A DNA stretch of 64,000 bases from Bartonella sp. HY038 (GTDB taxonomy: Bacteria > Pseudomonadota > Alphaproteobacteria > Rhizobiales > Rhizobiaceae): positions 3,050,001-3,114,000 of the forward strand of contig NZ_CP059725.1 in assembly GCF_014117425.1 (NCBI RefSeq). Direction: 5' to 3'. The notes under the pieces were generated by a model. It searched no databases. It was given only the letters and a program-made list of their open reading frames with translations, and had not been told where the DNA came from. A program made the translations under genes and the position numbers. This document shows positions 9,335 to 17,521 of the stretch, piece after piece; positions within the stretch are counted from its first letter, which is position 1, and every line of letters starts with the position of its first letter.

Positions 9335-9694
9335 TTATTTTGAAACAACTTCCAATGGACCATGATCATCACAATGATCGCCATGAGGATGGTGTAAACG
9401 GCCATCAACCAAATAATCAACATGATCGCCATGCGGTACAGCTTCATGACCGCAATTTGGGCCATGAACATGGGCATGATCATGGCCAAGATGATCAGCA
9501 ATTGGATGGCAACCATCTGGATTTTCTTGACTTACTTCAATCACATGCTCATCAACATGGCCATTATGGGGATGATGTAAATGACCATCATGCAAAAAAT
9601 CAATGTGATCGCCGTGCTTTACCGCAGTATGACCGCAATTTTCGCCATGTTCATGATCGTGATTGGCATGCTGGGGATGATTACAAGTACTCAT
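9335..9694 (-). CDS. Possible separate His-rich metal-binding protein from an internal start
   Basis: Within the ArsR-His gene the codon for M113 (9692-9694) is preceded by AGAGGAA at a normal distance (six to seven bases), and the protein from there (MSTCNHPQHANHDHEHG...) is a self-contained 119-residue His/Asp/Gly-rich polypeptide with a two-module repeat. The same mRNA could thus give both the long sensor and a short soluble metal buffer. Alternatively the two were once separate genes fused by loss of a stop codon, with the old ribosome site left behind. Sequence alone cannot decide which product dominates. Confidence 0.45.
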   Translation of the reverse strand: MSTCNHPQHANHDHEHGENCGHTAVKHGDHIDFLHDGHLHHPHNGHVDEHVIEVSQENPDGCHPIADHLGHDHAHVHGPNCGHEAVPHGDHVDYLVDGRLHHPHGDHCDDHGPLEVVSK

Positions 9695-10030
9695 GATAAA
9701 TTCCTCTTTATTTGCTGTATTATCAGTTAATTGATTATCAATCCGATGTTCACAAGCATGTTCCAACGCATTGCTGACCAATGCAAGAATATGATGATCT
9801 GCAATGGAATAAATAACCCTTTGGCCATCTTTGCGTCTTTCCACCAAACGTGCATTTAAAAGCACTTTCAAACGAGCCGATACGGTGCCAATTTTATCAC
9901 CTTCTATTTGTGATAATTCTCCGACACTACGCTCGTCTTGCGCAAGTAGCATAATGGTCTTGAGCCGCAACGGATCAGCAAGAGCCTTAAACATTTGGGA
10001 TGCAAGTTCTATCTGATGTTTCGTTACCAT
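9335..10030 (-). CDS. ArsR/SmtB-type zinc sensor with a histidine-rich tail
   Basis: 231 residues. Residues 1-100 form an ArsR winged helix (ALADPLRLKTIMLLA, then VGELSQIEGDKIGTVSARL). The last helix carries D78-x-H80-x10-H91-x2-E94, the exact spacing of the alpha-5 zinc site of SmtB (CzrA has His at the last place), so it probably represses DNA until zinc binds. Residues 113-231 are a separate His-rich region with two copies of a module: CGH-x-AV-x-HGDHIDFL at 132 and CGHEAVPHGDHVDYL at 193, each followed by LHHPH. This part may buffer zinc, nickel or cobalt. A perfect 12-bp palindrome overlaps its ribosome site, suggesting self-repression. No exporter gene follows it. Confidence 0.85.
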   Translation of the reverse strand: MVTKHQIELASQMFKALADPLRLKTIMLLAQDERSVGELSQIEGDKIGTVSARLKVLLNARLVERRKDGQRVIYSIADHHILALVSNALEHACEHRIDNQLTDNTANKEEFIMSTCNHPQHANHDHEHGENCGHTAVKHGDHIDFLHDGHLHHPHNGHVDEHVIEVSQENPDGCHPIADHLGHDHAHVHGPNCGHEAVPHGDHVDYLVDGRLHHPHGDHCDDHGPLEVVSK

Positions 10031-10037
10031 ATAAATT

Positions 10038-10067
10038 CCAATATTCTAATGATTGTTAGAATATTGG
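10038..10067. promoter_or_regulatory. Operator palindrome of the zinc-sensor gene
   Basis: CCAATATTCTAA - TGATTG - TTAGAATATTGG: perfect 12-bp arms, 6-nt spacer, starting seven bases before the ArsR start codon. Position and A+T-rich dyad are typical of self-regulated ArsR repressors. Confidence 0.75.
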
Positions 10068-10185
10068 ATAAAATATATTTTGTCAAGACCAATTTAAGCG
10101 ATTGAAATCAGATCATGTATGGATGACATCTTTTAAACATATAGGCATACTATCAATGCTACCGGAGACTCTATAAGAGGGCAAT

Positions 10186-10854
10186 ATGTTAACATTACAT
10201 TATCTGGAACGGTCTCGCTCTTTTCGCATTATTTGGGCGCTTGAAGAACTACAGAAAAGCTATGAAATCAAGTATTACAAAAGATCCCTTACATTTTCGG
10301 CTCCGGCTGAATTGAAAAAGATTCACCCTTTAGGCAAAGCGCCAATTCTACAAGATAATGATAATGTCATTGCTGAGTCTGCGGTCATTTTGGAATATCT
10401 TCAAAATAAATATGATCAACAGCATCAGTTCAAACCACAAAAAGATATAGATGTTTTTCAATATTTATATTGGATGCATTATGCTGAAGGTTCATTAATG
10501 CCTTTATTAATGTTTCAATTTGTTATGAATAAGGTCAGCGAAAAGGTTCCATTTATAATTCGCCCAATTGTTAATATCATCACAACAGGTATTAAAGCCA
10601 ATTTTAGCCAACCACGATTAAATGACCACATCACATTTGTTGAGGATCATTTGTCCAAACATGATTACTTTGCCGGCAATTTTAGTTTTGCAGATATCCA
10701 AATGAGTTTTGCGTTAGAAGCGCTATCTTCTATAATTCCAGACCAATGTCCACATATTCAAGCATTTTTAAAAAGAACCCAAGAACGCTCAGCCTATAAA
10801 CAAGCAAAAAGCTATTTAGAAACCTTAAATACCAACGAGCGGCTTGACTTTTAG
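10186..10854 (+). CDS. Glutathione S-transferase family protein
   Basis: 222 residues. The N-terminal thioredoxin-like domain (about 1-80) has the start LTLHYLERSRSFRIIWALEEL, the cis-proline turn KAPIL and the glutathione-binding ESAVILEYL. A helical C-terminal domain follows (about 90-210) with FAGNFSFADIQMSFALEA, the usual N-capping/hydrophobic staple region. It probably conjugates or reduces substrates with glutathione in the cytosol; the substrate is unknown. AGAGGG precedes the ATG. The stop codon TAG is shared with the first bases of a palindromic repeat. Confidence 0.85.
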   Translation: MLTLHYLERSRSFRIIWALEELQKSYEIKYYKRSLTFSAPAELKKIHPLGKAPILQDNDNVIAESAVILEYLQNKYDQQHQFKPQKDIDVFQYLYWMHYAEGSLMPLLMFQFVMNKVSEKVPFIIRPIVNIITTGIKANFSQPRLNDHITFVEDHLSKHDYFAGNFSFADIQMSFALEALSSIIPDQCPHIQAFLKRTQERSAYKQAKSYLETLNTNERLDF

Positions 10855-10956
10855 AGCGCGCCTCGATCTGATTGAATCAGATCGGCGCTCTAATCCATTG
10901 TTTGCACCGCGTTTTTTACCCGAAAACCGCTTCACACTTTTCGGAAAACGCTCTAA
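10852..10956. repeat. Rhizobiales-type intergenic palindromic repeat, copy A
   Basis: Two hairpin blocks: TAGAGCGC...CGATCTGATT-G-AATCAGATCG...CGCTCTA, then GCGTTTT...CCGAAAA-loop-TTTTCGG...AAAACGC. It is nearly the same as 26415-26519. Similar RIME-like elements are common between genes in Rhizobium and Brucella. It begins at the stop codon of the GST gene. Confidence 0.8.
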
Positions 10957-11137
10957 TGGTTGAAAATAGGGTTTGATTTTTGGTCCAGACAGTATGTGAA
11001 TAAACCTAAAAATCAATTCAAGATGAATCGATGGCCGCATGGGTTCTGCTGAAATCGCCTTTTATGGTGTCTTTACGATTTGCAGCAAAGATAAAGCAAC
11101 CCTAATCCCAAAATTGAAAATCAACTTGACCGCCGCC

Positions 11138-11401
11138 TTATAAAGCACAAAGAATAAACCAATCATCTTCAAGATCATCCCAACCCTGCTGTTTGGCGTA
11201 AGCGGCAGCTTTAACACAAATTGTGCCATCCATATCACTTACTGCATCAGCATAAGTTTCAAACATCTGGTGCTGCGGTCCTTCGCCAAAGGTCATTTCA
11301 TCCCTTGCGGCAATGGCAAGATCAAGAGAGCGCCTAAAATCAATATCTTGCCATACGTTCTTATCAAAATAATAAGGCAAATACAGGCAAGGCAAAATCA
11401 A
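11138..11401 (-). CDS. Small conserved-looking hypothetical protein or gene remnant
   Basis: Open frame of 87 codons ending QGWDDLEDDWFILCAL. It has no ATG at its beginning: the only way to use the whole frame is a TTG at 11399-11401, two codons after an in-frame TAG, and the ribosome site is poor. The next ATG (MTFGEGPQ) would leave a short peptide. The composition (DEMTFGEGPQHQMFETYADAVSDMDG) looks protein-like rather than random. It may be the C-terminal remnant of a longer gene that has lost its 5' part. I do not recognise the family. Confidence 0.35.
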   Translation of the reverse strand: MILPCLYLPYYFDKNVWQDIDFRRSLDLAIAARDEMTFGEGPQHQMFETYADAVSDMDGTICVKAAAYAKQQGWDDLEDDWFILCAL

Positions 11402-11615
11402 ACCCTACAATTTTGACAATGGCTTTATAACGATAAAAACTGGCAGCTTTAACACGCGGTCAAAATATCGATCACTTTTAAAATAAAAGACATCAAGCTC
11501 AGACAAATTATAACTACCATAAAACAATAAAACTGTTAAAAATAGATAATTAGGACAGCCTATCTAACTCAAGCCTAAGAAGCGATGTTACTTGAAATTA
11601 TTGTTCTATTTTGGC

Positions 11616-12041
11616 TTACTTGATTTTTTGGCGAATAACTGTTGTTCCCCATGGCACCTCCAACCATTCCTTCGCTGCTGGTGTGCAACTATAAAATTGC
11701 GGAACATTATCTTTTATTTCTACATGGCAACGATCTTCGCCCAAGTCTTCGTCATACCTCCCCAACAAATAAATTTTGTTGCCATTTGTGTACCAATTTT
11801 CCCAGCCCATATCTCTACCCATTCCAACCCCCATATAAAACTCGTAAATACCCATATGGATATCATCTTGGTGAAAGCAAATGTCCTTTTCGTATAAAGT
11901 TATCGCATTCGTAAAATATTTATACTTCCAGCACTGACCAACAAGTCTATTCTTAACCTCATTATCAGCATTTTTAGCAGAGTAACAAAATCCCGAGTAA
12001 ATAAAAAACGGCAAAAAAACCAAAATCCGTAAAAAATGCAT
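11616..12041 (-). CDS. Small secreted hypothetical protein
   Basis: 141 residues with a signal peptide (MHFLRILVFLPFFIYSGFCYSA) and a mature domain of about 118 residues holding four cysteines (CWKY, DICFH, DRCHV, YSCTP), which could make two disulfides in the periplasm. GGGGG lies just before the ATG. No known family was recognised. It is flanked by noncoding DNA and has no operon partner. Confidence 0.6.
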   Translation of the reverse strand: MHFLRILVFLPFFIYSGFCYSAKNADNEVKNRLVGQCWKYKYFTNAITLYEKDICFHQDDIHMGIYEFYMGVGMGRDMGWENWYTNGNKIYLLGRYDEDLGEDRCHVEIKDNVPQFYSCTPAAKEWLEVPWGTTVIRQKIK

Positions 12042-12195
12042 TTTACCCCCAACACCAAATACTAGGCCAAGTGATTTTAAGCAAAAAAAATTACTCCATA
12101 TTTTAGCGGCATAGGTACTATATTAATTAACATAGCAGAATACATTTAGTTGAGCTCGCCTATATCCCTTATCTTTAGAATGCCCACAAAGGCAA

Positions 12196-12230
12196 TAAAA
12201 AAAGCAGAGCGCTTGTGGCACTCCGCTTTA
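12196..12230 (-). terminator. Terminator of ppa
   Basis: Read leftward: AAAGCGGAG - loop - CTCTGCTTT with one mismatch, followed by a T-run, 25 bases after the ppa stop. Confidence 0.75.
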
Positions 12231-12252
12231 TAAACAAATTGGTGACTAAAAA

Positions 12253-12789
12253 TTATTTACCTGCAGCTTTTGCGCGTTCAATGGCTTGCACAACCAATTC
12301 ACGAGCAAAATCTTCATCACGCCAACCTTCAATTTTAACCCATTTATTAGGTTCTAGATCTTTATAATGGGCAAAGAAATGTTCAATCTGCTTTAAAAAG
12401 ATTTCAGGCAAATCGGAATAATCATGAACATCAACATAGCGTTGGGTCATTTTAGGAGTTGGAACAGCAATAATTTTTTCATCCTTGCCGCCATCATCTT
12501 CCATAATTAATGCGCCAATTGGGCGTACATTGATGACACAACCGGGAACTAAGGGCCGAGTATTACACACAAGCACATCAATTGGATCGCCATCTTCTGA
12601 TAAGGTATGCGGTACAAAACCATAATTGCCAGGATAGGTCATTGGCGTATAAAGGAAACGGTCAACAAAAAGTGCTCCTGACTCTTTGTCCATTTCGTAT
12701 TTTATTGGTTGGCCACCAACTGGCACCTCAATGATAACATTCACATCTTCAGGAGGATTTTTACCAATAGAGATAGCATCAATCTTCAT
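12253..12789 (-). CDS. ppa: Inorganic pyrophosphatase (family I)
   Basis: 178 residues, the usual size for the soluble hexameric bacterial enzyme. Motifs: [16 protein letters not shown], the metal-binding signature D-x-D-P-x-D in [11 protein letters not shown], and [21 protein letters not shown]. It splits pyrophosphate to phosphate in the cytosol and so drives nucleic acid and protein synthesis. AAGGG lies before the ATG. It has its own terminator and looks monocistronic. Confidence 0.95.
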   Translation of the reverse strand: MKIDAISIGKNPPEDVNVIIEVPVGGQPIKYEMDKESGALFVDRFLYTPMTYPGNYGFVPHTLSEDGDPIDVLVCNTRPLVPGCVINVRPIGALIMEDDGGKDEKIIAVPTPKMTQRYVDVHDYSDLPEIFLKQIEHFFAHYKDLEPNKWVKIEGWRDEDFARELVVQAIERAKAAGK

Positions 12790-13003
12790 CTCATTGCCCT
12801 TTCATTGTACCATGGATAACCGTAACGGCTCAATATTTGTTGGTATGACATTTTTTAATAGCTGTGTTTTGAACCAAGAAAAGTCCTTTTGCAAGGATAT
12901 ATTTTTTTAAAACGGGTTAAAACAGTGATCTTTTATGCACAAATTCGTTATTTTGTACCTTTAAGGGAGCGCTAATATCAATTTTCATTTTATGTAAAAG
13001 CAA
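12790..13003. other. Intergenic region upstream of ppa
   Basis: About 210 bases after the typA terminator, holding the ppa promoter. No other structure seen. Confidence 0.45.
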
Positions 13004-13036
13004 AATAAAAAGCGGAAAATAAATCCCGCTTTTAAA
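13004..13036 (-). terminator. Terminator of typA
   Basis: 8-bp stem AAAAGCGG (13008-13015) / CCGCTTTT (13026-13033) shortly after the typA stop, with T-rich flank in the leftward direction. Confidence 0.7.
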
Positions 13037-13050
13037 TCTTATTAATCAGT

Positions 13051-14865
13051 TTATCCGCGGCTTTTGCCAAAACGCTTGCGTTCATTTGGATCAAGATAAA
13101 GCTTGCGCAAACGAATAGATTTTGGTGTTACCTCAACCAATTCATCATCTTGAATCCATGATAAAGCGCGTTCTAGCGTCATACGGATTGGTGGTGTAAG
13201 CTTAACAGCTTCATCTTTACCAGCTGCACGAATATTGGTAAGTTTTTTGCCCTTAAGGACATTAACTTCCAAATCATTGTCGCGCGAGTGGATACCGATG
13301 ATCATGCCTTGATAGACTTTTACGCCTGCATCAATAACCATAGGGCCGCGATCTTCAAGGTTGAACAGTGCATAGGCAACCGATTCACCATTATCATTGG
13401 AGATGAGAACGCCATTATTACGACCAGAAATATCACCCTTAAATGGTTGATAATCATGGAACAAACGGTTCATAATCGCCGTACCGCGTGTATCGGTTAA
13501 AAGCTCTGATTGATAGCCGATAAGCCCGCGTGTTGGTGCATAAAATACCATACGAACGCGATTACCACCCGATGGGCGCAATTCAACCATTTCGGCTTTG
13601 CGTTCAGACATTTTTTGCACAACAGTGCCTGAATATTCTTCATCAACGTCGATAACAACTTCTTCGATTGGCTCAAGAACATTGCCATTTTCGTCTTCTT
13701 GCATAACAACGCGTGGACGCGAAATGCTAAGCTCAAAACCTTCACGGCGCATGTTTTCAATCAAAACAGCAAGCTGCAATTCGCCGCGTCCTGAAACATA
13801 GAAAGAATCCTTATCGTTGGATTCTTCAATCTTTAACGCAACATTGCCTTCTGCTTCTTTAAGCAAGCGGTCACGAATAACACGGCTCGTTACCTTGTCA
13901 CCTTCAGTACCAGCAAGCGGACTATCATTAACGATAAAGCTCATAGTAACAGTTGGTGGATCGATTGGCTGTGCGGTTAATGGCTCAGTTACAGCAGCAT
14001 CACAGAACGTATCTGCAACCGTACCTTTTTGAAGACCTGCAATTGCGACGATATCGCCGGCAACACCTTCTTCAATTGGTTGGCGCTCAAGACCACGGAA
14101 AGCAAGGATACGTGAAATACGGCCAGTTTCAACAAGTGCACCAGTTTGTGACAAAACTTTGATGTTTTGGTTTGGCTTAATGCTGCCTGAATGGATACGA
14201 CCAGTGATAATACGACCAAGGAATGGATCTGCTTCCAAAAGCGTACCGATCATACGGAATGGGCCTTCACCAGTGTTGGGTTCAGGAACATGGCGTAAAA
14301 CAAGGTCAAATAATGGGCCAAGACCTTCATCTTTTGGACCTTCTGGACTTTCAGCCATCCAACCATCGCGGCCTGAACCGTAAAGAACAGGGAAATCAAG
14401 CTGTTCATCCGTTGCGTCAAGGGCTGCAAAAAGGTCAAATACTTCGTTGATCACTTCTTCTGCGCGCGCATCTGGACGGTCGATTTTATTAATAGCAACG
14501 ATAGGACGTAAGCCAACTTTCAATGCTTTACCAACCACAAATTTGGTTTGTGGCATTGGGCCTTCAGCAGCATCGACAAGAACGATAGCGCCGTCAACCA
14601 TGTTCAAAATACGCTCAACTTCACCACCAAAATCGGCGTGGCCTGGCGTATCAACGATGTTAATACGGGTATCTTTCCAAACAACGGAAGTTGCCTTGGC
14701 AAGAATGGTAATGCCGCGCTCCCGTTCAATGTCGTTAGAGTCCATCATACGCTCTGTTGTGCGCTGATTGTCACGGAACACACCGGACTGTTTTAAAAGC
14801 TCGTCAACCAGTGTAGTTTTGCCATGGTCAACGTGAGCGATAATCGCGATATTGCGCAATTTCAT
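13051..14865 (-). CDS. typA: Ribosome-associated GTPase TypA/BipA
   Basis: 604 residues, full length. Translation-factor GTPase: G1 AHVDHGKTT (10-18), the switch RGITI, G3 [12 protein letters not shown]4 NKIDR. These are followed by the beta-barrel and EF-G-like domains and the BipA-specific C-terminal part ([27 protein letters not shown], ending near KRFGKSRG). It binds the 70S ribosome and helps 50S assembly and growth under cold or other stress. It is a single gene with its own terminator; the 400-base region upstream holds no other gene. Confidence 0.95.
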   Translation of the reverse strand: MKLRNIAIIAHVDHGKTTLVDELLKQSGVFRDNQRTTERMMDSNDIERERGITILAKATSVVWKDTRINIVDTPGHADFGGEVERILNMVDGAIVLVDAAEGPMPQTKFVVGKALKVGLRPIVAINKIDRPDARAEEVINEVFDLFAALDATDEQLDFPVLYGSGRDGWMAESPEGPKDEGLGPLFDLVLRHVPEPNTGEGPFRMIGTLLEADPFLGRIITGRIHSGSIKPNQNIKVLSQTGALVETGRISRILAFRGLERQPIEEGVAGDIVAIAGLQKGTVADTFCDAAVTEPLTAQPIDPPTVTMSFIVNDSPLAGTEGDKVTSRVIRDRLLKEAEGNVALKIEESNDKDSFYVSGRGELQLAVLIENMRREGFELSISRPRVVMQEDENGNVLEPIEEVVIDVDEEYSGTVVQKMSERKAEMVELRPSGGNRVRMVFYAPTRGLIGYQSELLTDTRGTAIMNRLFHDYQPFKGDISGRNNGVLISNDNGESVAYALFNLEDRGPMVIDAGVKVYQGMIIGIHSRDNDLEVNVLKGKKLTNIRAAGKDEAVKLTPPIRMTLERALSWIQDDELVEVTPKSIRLRKLYLDPNERKRFGKSRG

Positions 14866-15266
14866 ATGATAATTCTTCTTTTTGTTCGTGGGATTGGAGA
14901 AAATAACCGTTAATTCGGTTAACGTTCGAACATAAGCGCAATACAGCTTTTTTTTCTTAAAAGAAAGAGGGCGAGCGCCGCTTAAGATTCATAAACGAAT
15001 TCATCCCAGAAAAGAATTATATTGGCTTGGGTGCTTCCATACATCATTTTATGCTTGTAATAAAGCAATTTTTTTCAATACTTGTTGTTAATCTATAATT
15101 TTAAGTCATTTTTCATGCGTTTATCAATATTTACATCTTTTAATAAGGTGAAATTGAGCCTATGTTTTAAACAAAAATAGCAAATATCATGTATGGTAAA
15201 ATATATTGCCTTTTGCATTTATTCGCCAAAACTTTGTCAAATCTAGCTATAAATGGGAGCGGCGTG
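14866..15266. other. Intergenic region between divergent typA and selD
   Basis: No gene seen. It contains the promoters of both divergent genes and a small dyad (AACCGTTAATTCGGTTAACG near 14905). The frame extending upstream of selD from 15189 lacks a ribosome site and is not counted as coding. Confidence 0.55.
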
Positions 15267-16313
15267 ATGAGTAATCAAACAGTAAGCCTAACCAAACTTG
15301 CCCATGGTGGTGGTTGTGGTTGTAAATTGGCGCCGGCGGTTTTACAAAAAATGCTAACCAATCAACCCAAATTTGGGCCGTTTAATGATCTTGTGCTTGG
15401 CAACGAAGCAAGTGATGATGCGGCTGTCTATGCGCTTGATGACAATAATCTTATCATTGCGACAACTGATTTTTTCATGCCAATGGTTGATGATCCCATT
15501 ATGTTTGGACGCATTGCTGGTGCCAATGCCATATCAGATATTTATGCCATGGGCGGGCGACCACTCATGGCGCTTGCTATCCTTGGCATGCCAATTGATA
15601 AATTATCGCCTGATATAATTGCCAAGATTTTGCAAGGCGGGCAAGAAATCGCCGCAGAAGCTGGTATTGCTGTTGCAGGTGGCCACTCTATTGATTGTCC
15701 AGAGCCAGTTTATGGGCTTGCCGTGATTGGTAGTGCAACGCCTAAAACCTTGCGTCGCAATGATACGGCTAAAGCTTGCGACACATTGCTTTTATTAAAG
15801 GGCTTAGGGGTTGGCATTTATTCGGCAGCCTTTAAAAAAGGTGCGTTGAGTGATGGCAATTATAATGAGATGGTCGCATCCATGACCAAGCTTAATATAA
15901 TTGGTATGGAGCTTGCAAAAATGGATAGCGTGCATGCAATGACCGATGTGACCGGCTTTGGTATTCTTGGTCATGCTCTTGAGATGGCACGTGGCTCTAA
16001 CCTTGAATTGCGTTTGCACTTTGATAGGCTACCCTTTTTAAGCGATGCGTTAAAGCTTGCAGGTGAAGGCTATATTACCGGCGCATCAAAGCGCAATTTT
16101 GATAGTTATGGCGATGCTATCCGTTTTGAAAAAGCCTTGAGCGATCATCAAAAAGCGCTGCTCACAGACCCGCAAACCTCTGGCGGTCTGTTGGTTGCTG
16201 TAGCTCCTGAAAATGCCAAGGATGTTATGGCATTGGCTTTGTCTAACGGTTATGAGCGCGCTAGTATCATTGGTGAAGTGGTAGAAGGCAAGCAACAGAT
16301 CGTTGTTTTATAA
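15267..16313 (+). CDS. selD: Selenide, water dikinase (selenophosphate synthase)
   Basis: 348 residues from the ATG at 15267, which has GGGAG seven bases upstream. With this start the active-site residues fall at C17, C19 and K20 (GGGCGCK), the same numbers as in the E. coli enzyme; the active residue is Cys, not selenocysteine. Other motifs: TTDFFMPMVDDP, GRIAGANAISDIYAMGG, AGGHSIDCPEP and DVTGFGILGH. It makes selenophosphate from selenide and ATP for selenocysteine or 2-selenouridine in tRNA. No selA, selB or mnmH lies in the window, so which use applies is open. Confidence 0.95.
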   Translation: MSNQTVSLTKLAHGGGCGCKLAPAVLQKMLTNQPKFGPFNDLVLGNEASDDAAVYALDDNNLIIATTDFFMPMVDDPIMFGRIAGANAISDIYAMGGRPLMALAILGMPIDKLSPDIIAKILQGGQEIAAEAGIAVAGGHSIDCPEPVYGLAVIGSATPKTLRRNDTAKACDTLLLLKGLGVGIYSAAFKKGALSDGNYNEMVASMTKLNIIGMELAKMDSVHAMTDVTGFGILGHALEMARGSNLELRLHFDRLPFLSDALKLAGEGYITGASKRNFDSYGDAIRFEKALSDHQKALLTDPQTSGGLLVAVAPENAKDVMALALSNGYERASIIGEVVEGKQQIVVL

Positions 16314-16322
16314 ATATGTTCC

Positions 16323-16353
16323 ACTCTTCATCACATCATTGGTGATGAAGAGT
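16323..16353. terminator. Hairpin between convergent selD and ymdB
   Basis: Perfect 12-bp stem ACTCTTCATCAC / GTGATGAAGAGT with a 7-nt loop, nine bases after the selD stop. There is no strong T-run on either side. Confidence 0.55.
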
Positions 16354-16380
16354 AGAATTAATGGGTCTTGATCCTAGAAT

Positions 16381-17202
16381 TTACCAAAAATCGGGCAAGG
16401 ATTCTTGCAAACGTGGGCCAATGCGCACGGCAGCGATTTTTTCTGCTAAACCAGTGCGGTCAGATATTTCAACGGCTAAACCGCAAATCGTTGCAGGACC
16501 AGAGGCAGGCTCATAGCGCCCACGCGGCAATTTGGTTAAAAAGCGGTTTAACGGTTCTTCCTTATCCATACCAAGCGACGAGTCATAATCGCCGCACATA
16601 CCAGCATCCGACATATAGGCAGTGCCGCCATTTAAAATTTGCATATCAGCGGTTGGCACATGAGTATGAGTACCAACAACAACGCTGGCACGCCCATCAA
16701 GAAAATGACCAAAACATTGTTTTTCGCTGGTTACTTCGGCATGGAAGTCAAAAATAATAGCATCAGCCTGTTCGCCAAGCGGGCAAGCGGAAACAATTTC
16801 TTCAGCTGATTTAAAAGGATCGTCAAGTTCTGGATGCATGAAAACGCGGCCCATAACATTGGAAACCAATACGCGTGCGCCATTTTTGGCAATGAATAGG
16901 CCTGAACCTTTGCCAGCTGTACCGCGTGGATAATTAGCTGGGCGCAAAAATCGCTCCGAGCGATTGGCGTAAACAAGGGTTTCCTTTTGGTCAAAAGCAT
17001 GATTGCCGGTTGTGACCACATCGGCACCCGCTTCAAGGGTTTCGAGGTAAATTTTTTCGGTAATACCAAAACCAGAGGCGGCATTTTCGCCATTTACGAC
17101 AACAAAATCGAGCTTATAATCTGAAATTAAACCAGGAAGGCGCTCATAAACAGCAGTGCGACCACACCGCCCCACCATGTCGCCCAAAAATAAAAATCGC
17201 AT
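16381..17202 (-). CDS. ymdB: YmdB-family metallophosphoesterase (probable cyclic-nucleotide phosphodiesterase)
   Basis: 273 residues from the ATG at 17202, matching the usual family length. It starts MRFLFLGDMVGRCGR (metal-binding GD), then VVNGENAASGFG, TTGNHAFDQKE, DFHAEVTSEKQ, VVGTHTHVPTAD and MSDAGMCGDYDSSLG, the complete YmdB/DR1281 motif set. Relatives hydrolyse 2',3'- or 3',5'-cyclic nucleotides. The open frame continues 47 codons upstream, but that part runs through a degenerate intergenic repeat and has no family match, so it is left out. In many related genomes ymdB follows ygfA; here ygfA is 10 kb away. Confidence 0.9.
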   Translation of the reverse strand: MRFLFLGDMVGRCGRTAVYERLPGLISDYKLDFVVVNGENAASGFGITEKIYLETLEAGADVVTTGNHAFDQKETLVYANRSERFLRPANYPRGTAGKGSGLFIAKNGARVLVSNVMGRVFMHPELDDPFKSAEEIVSACPLGEQADAIIFDFHAEVTSEKQCFGHFLDGRASVVVGTHTHVPTADMQILNGGTAYMSDAGMCGDYDSSLGMDKEEPLNRFLTKLPRGRYEPASGPATICGLAVEISDRTGLAEKIAAVRIGPRLQESLPDFW

Positions 17203-17521
17203 AGATACGCTTTCAAAGATAATTAAAGCATTTCCAGCAAAGGTTGTTTTAACTTTTGCGTTTGGACAATGCGCCAAAATAAAGAATTTAGAGCACGACA
17301 TTGCTTTGACAATAAAAAAACGCGTTCTAAAATGCTTGGACATCTCTATAACTTATATTTTAGCTTTTTAAAAGTGTATCCATAAAGATGCACGACCAAA
17401 ATCATTATGTAATAATGTAAATTTATTCGTGTATTTCCATCAAATATCCATATTTGAAATGACAGTCTATTATAGAAATTTGTATAAATATTTTTAATAT
17501 TTATTTGATTGGGGCTATTTG
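17203..17521. other. Intergenic region upstream of ymdB and the Sel1 genes
   Basis: 319 bases between divergent genes. The left part holds a degenerate palindromic repeat (17226-17332); the right part is very A+T-rich and should contain the promoter of the Sel1 operon. No gene seen. Confidence 0.55.
17226..17332. repeat. Degenerate Rhizobiales-type palindromic repeat, copy C
   Basis: In the opposite direction to copies A and B it keeps the order AGCATTTCC...TTTTGCG...ACAATGCGCC...TTTAGAGC...AACGCGTTCTAA, but with many changes. It covers the 5' extension of the ymdB frame. Weaker than the other two copies. Confidence 0.4.

Noticed and set aside
9340..9696. Plus-strand His/Asp-rich frame opposite the ArsR-His gene
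   Set aside because: It mirrors the CAT/ATG-rich repeats of the real gene on the other strand; no ribosome site and no family match.
15267..16313. Selenocysteine in SelD
   Set aside because: The active-site position is a Cys codon and no in-frame UGA is present.
17203..17343. 47-codon extension of ymdB
   Set aside because: It reads through a degenerate repeat and has no family similarity; the shorter start matches the family length.
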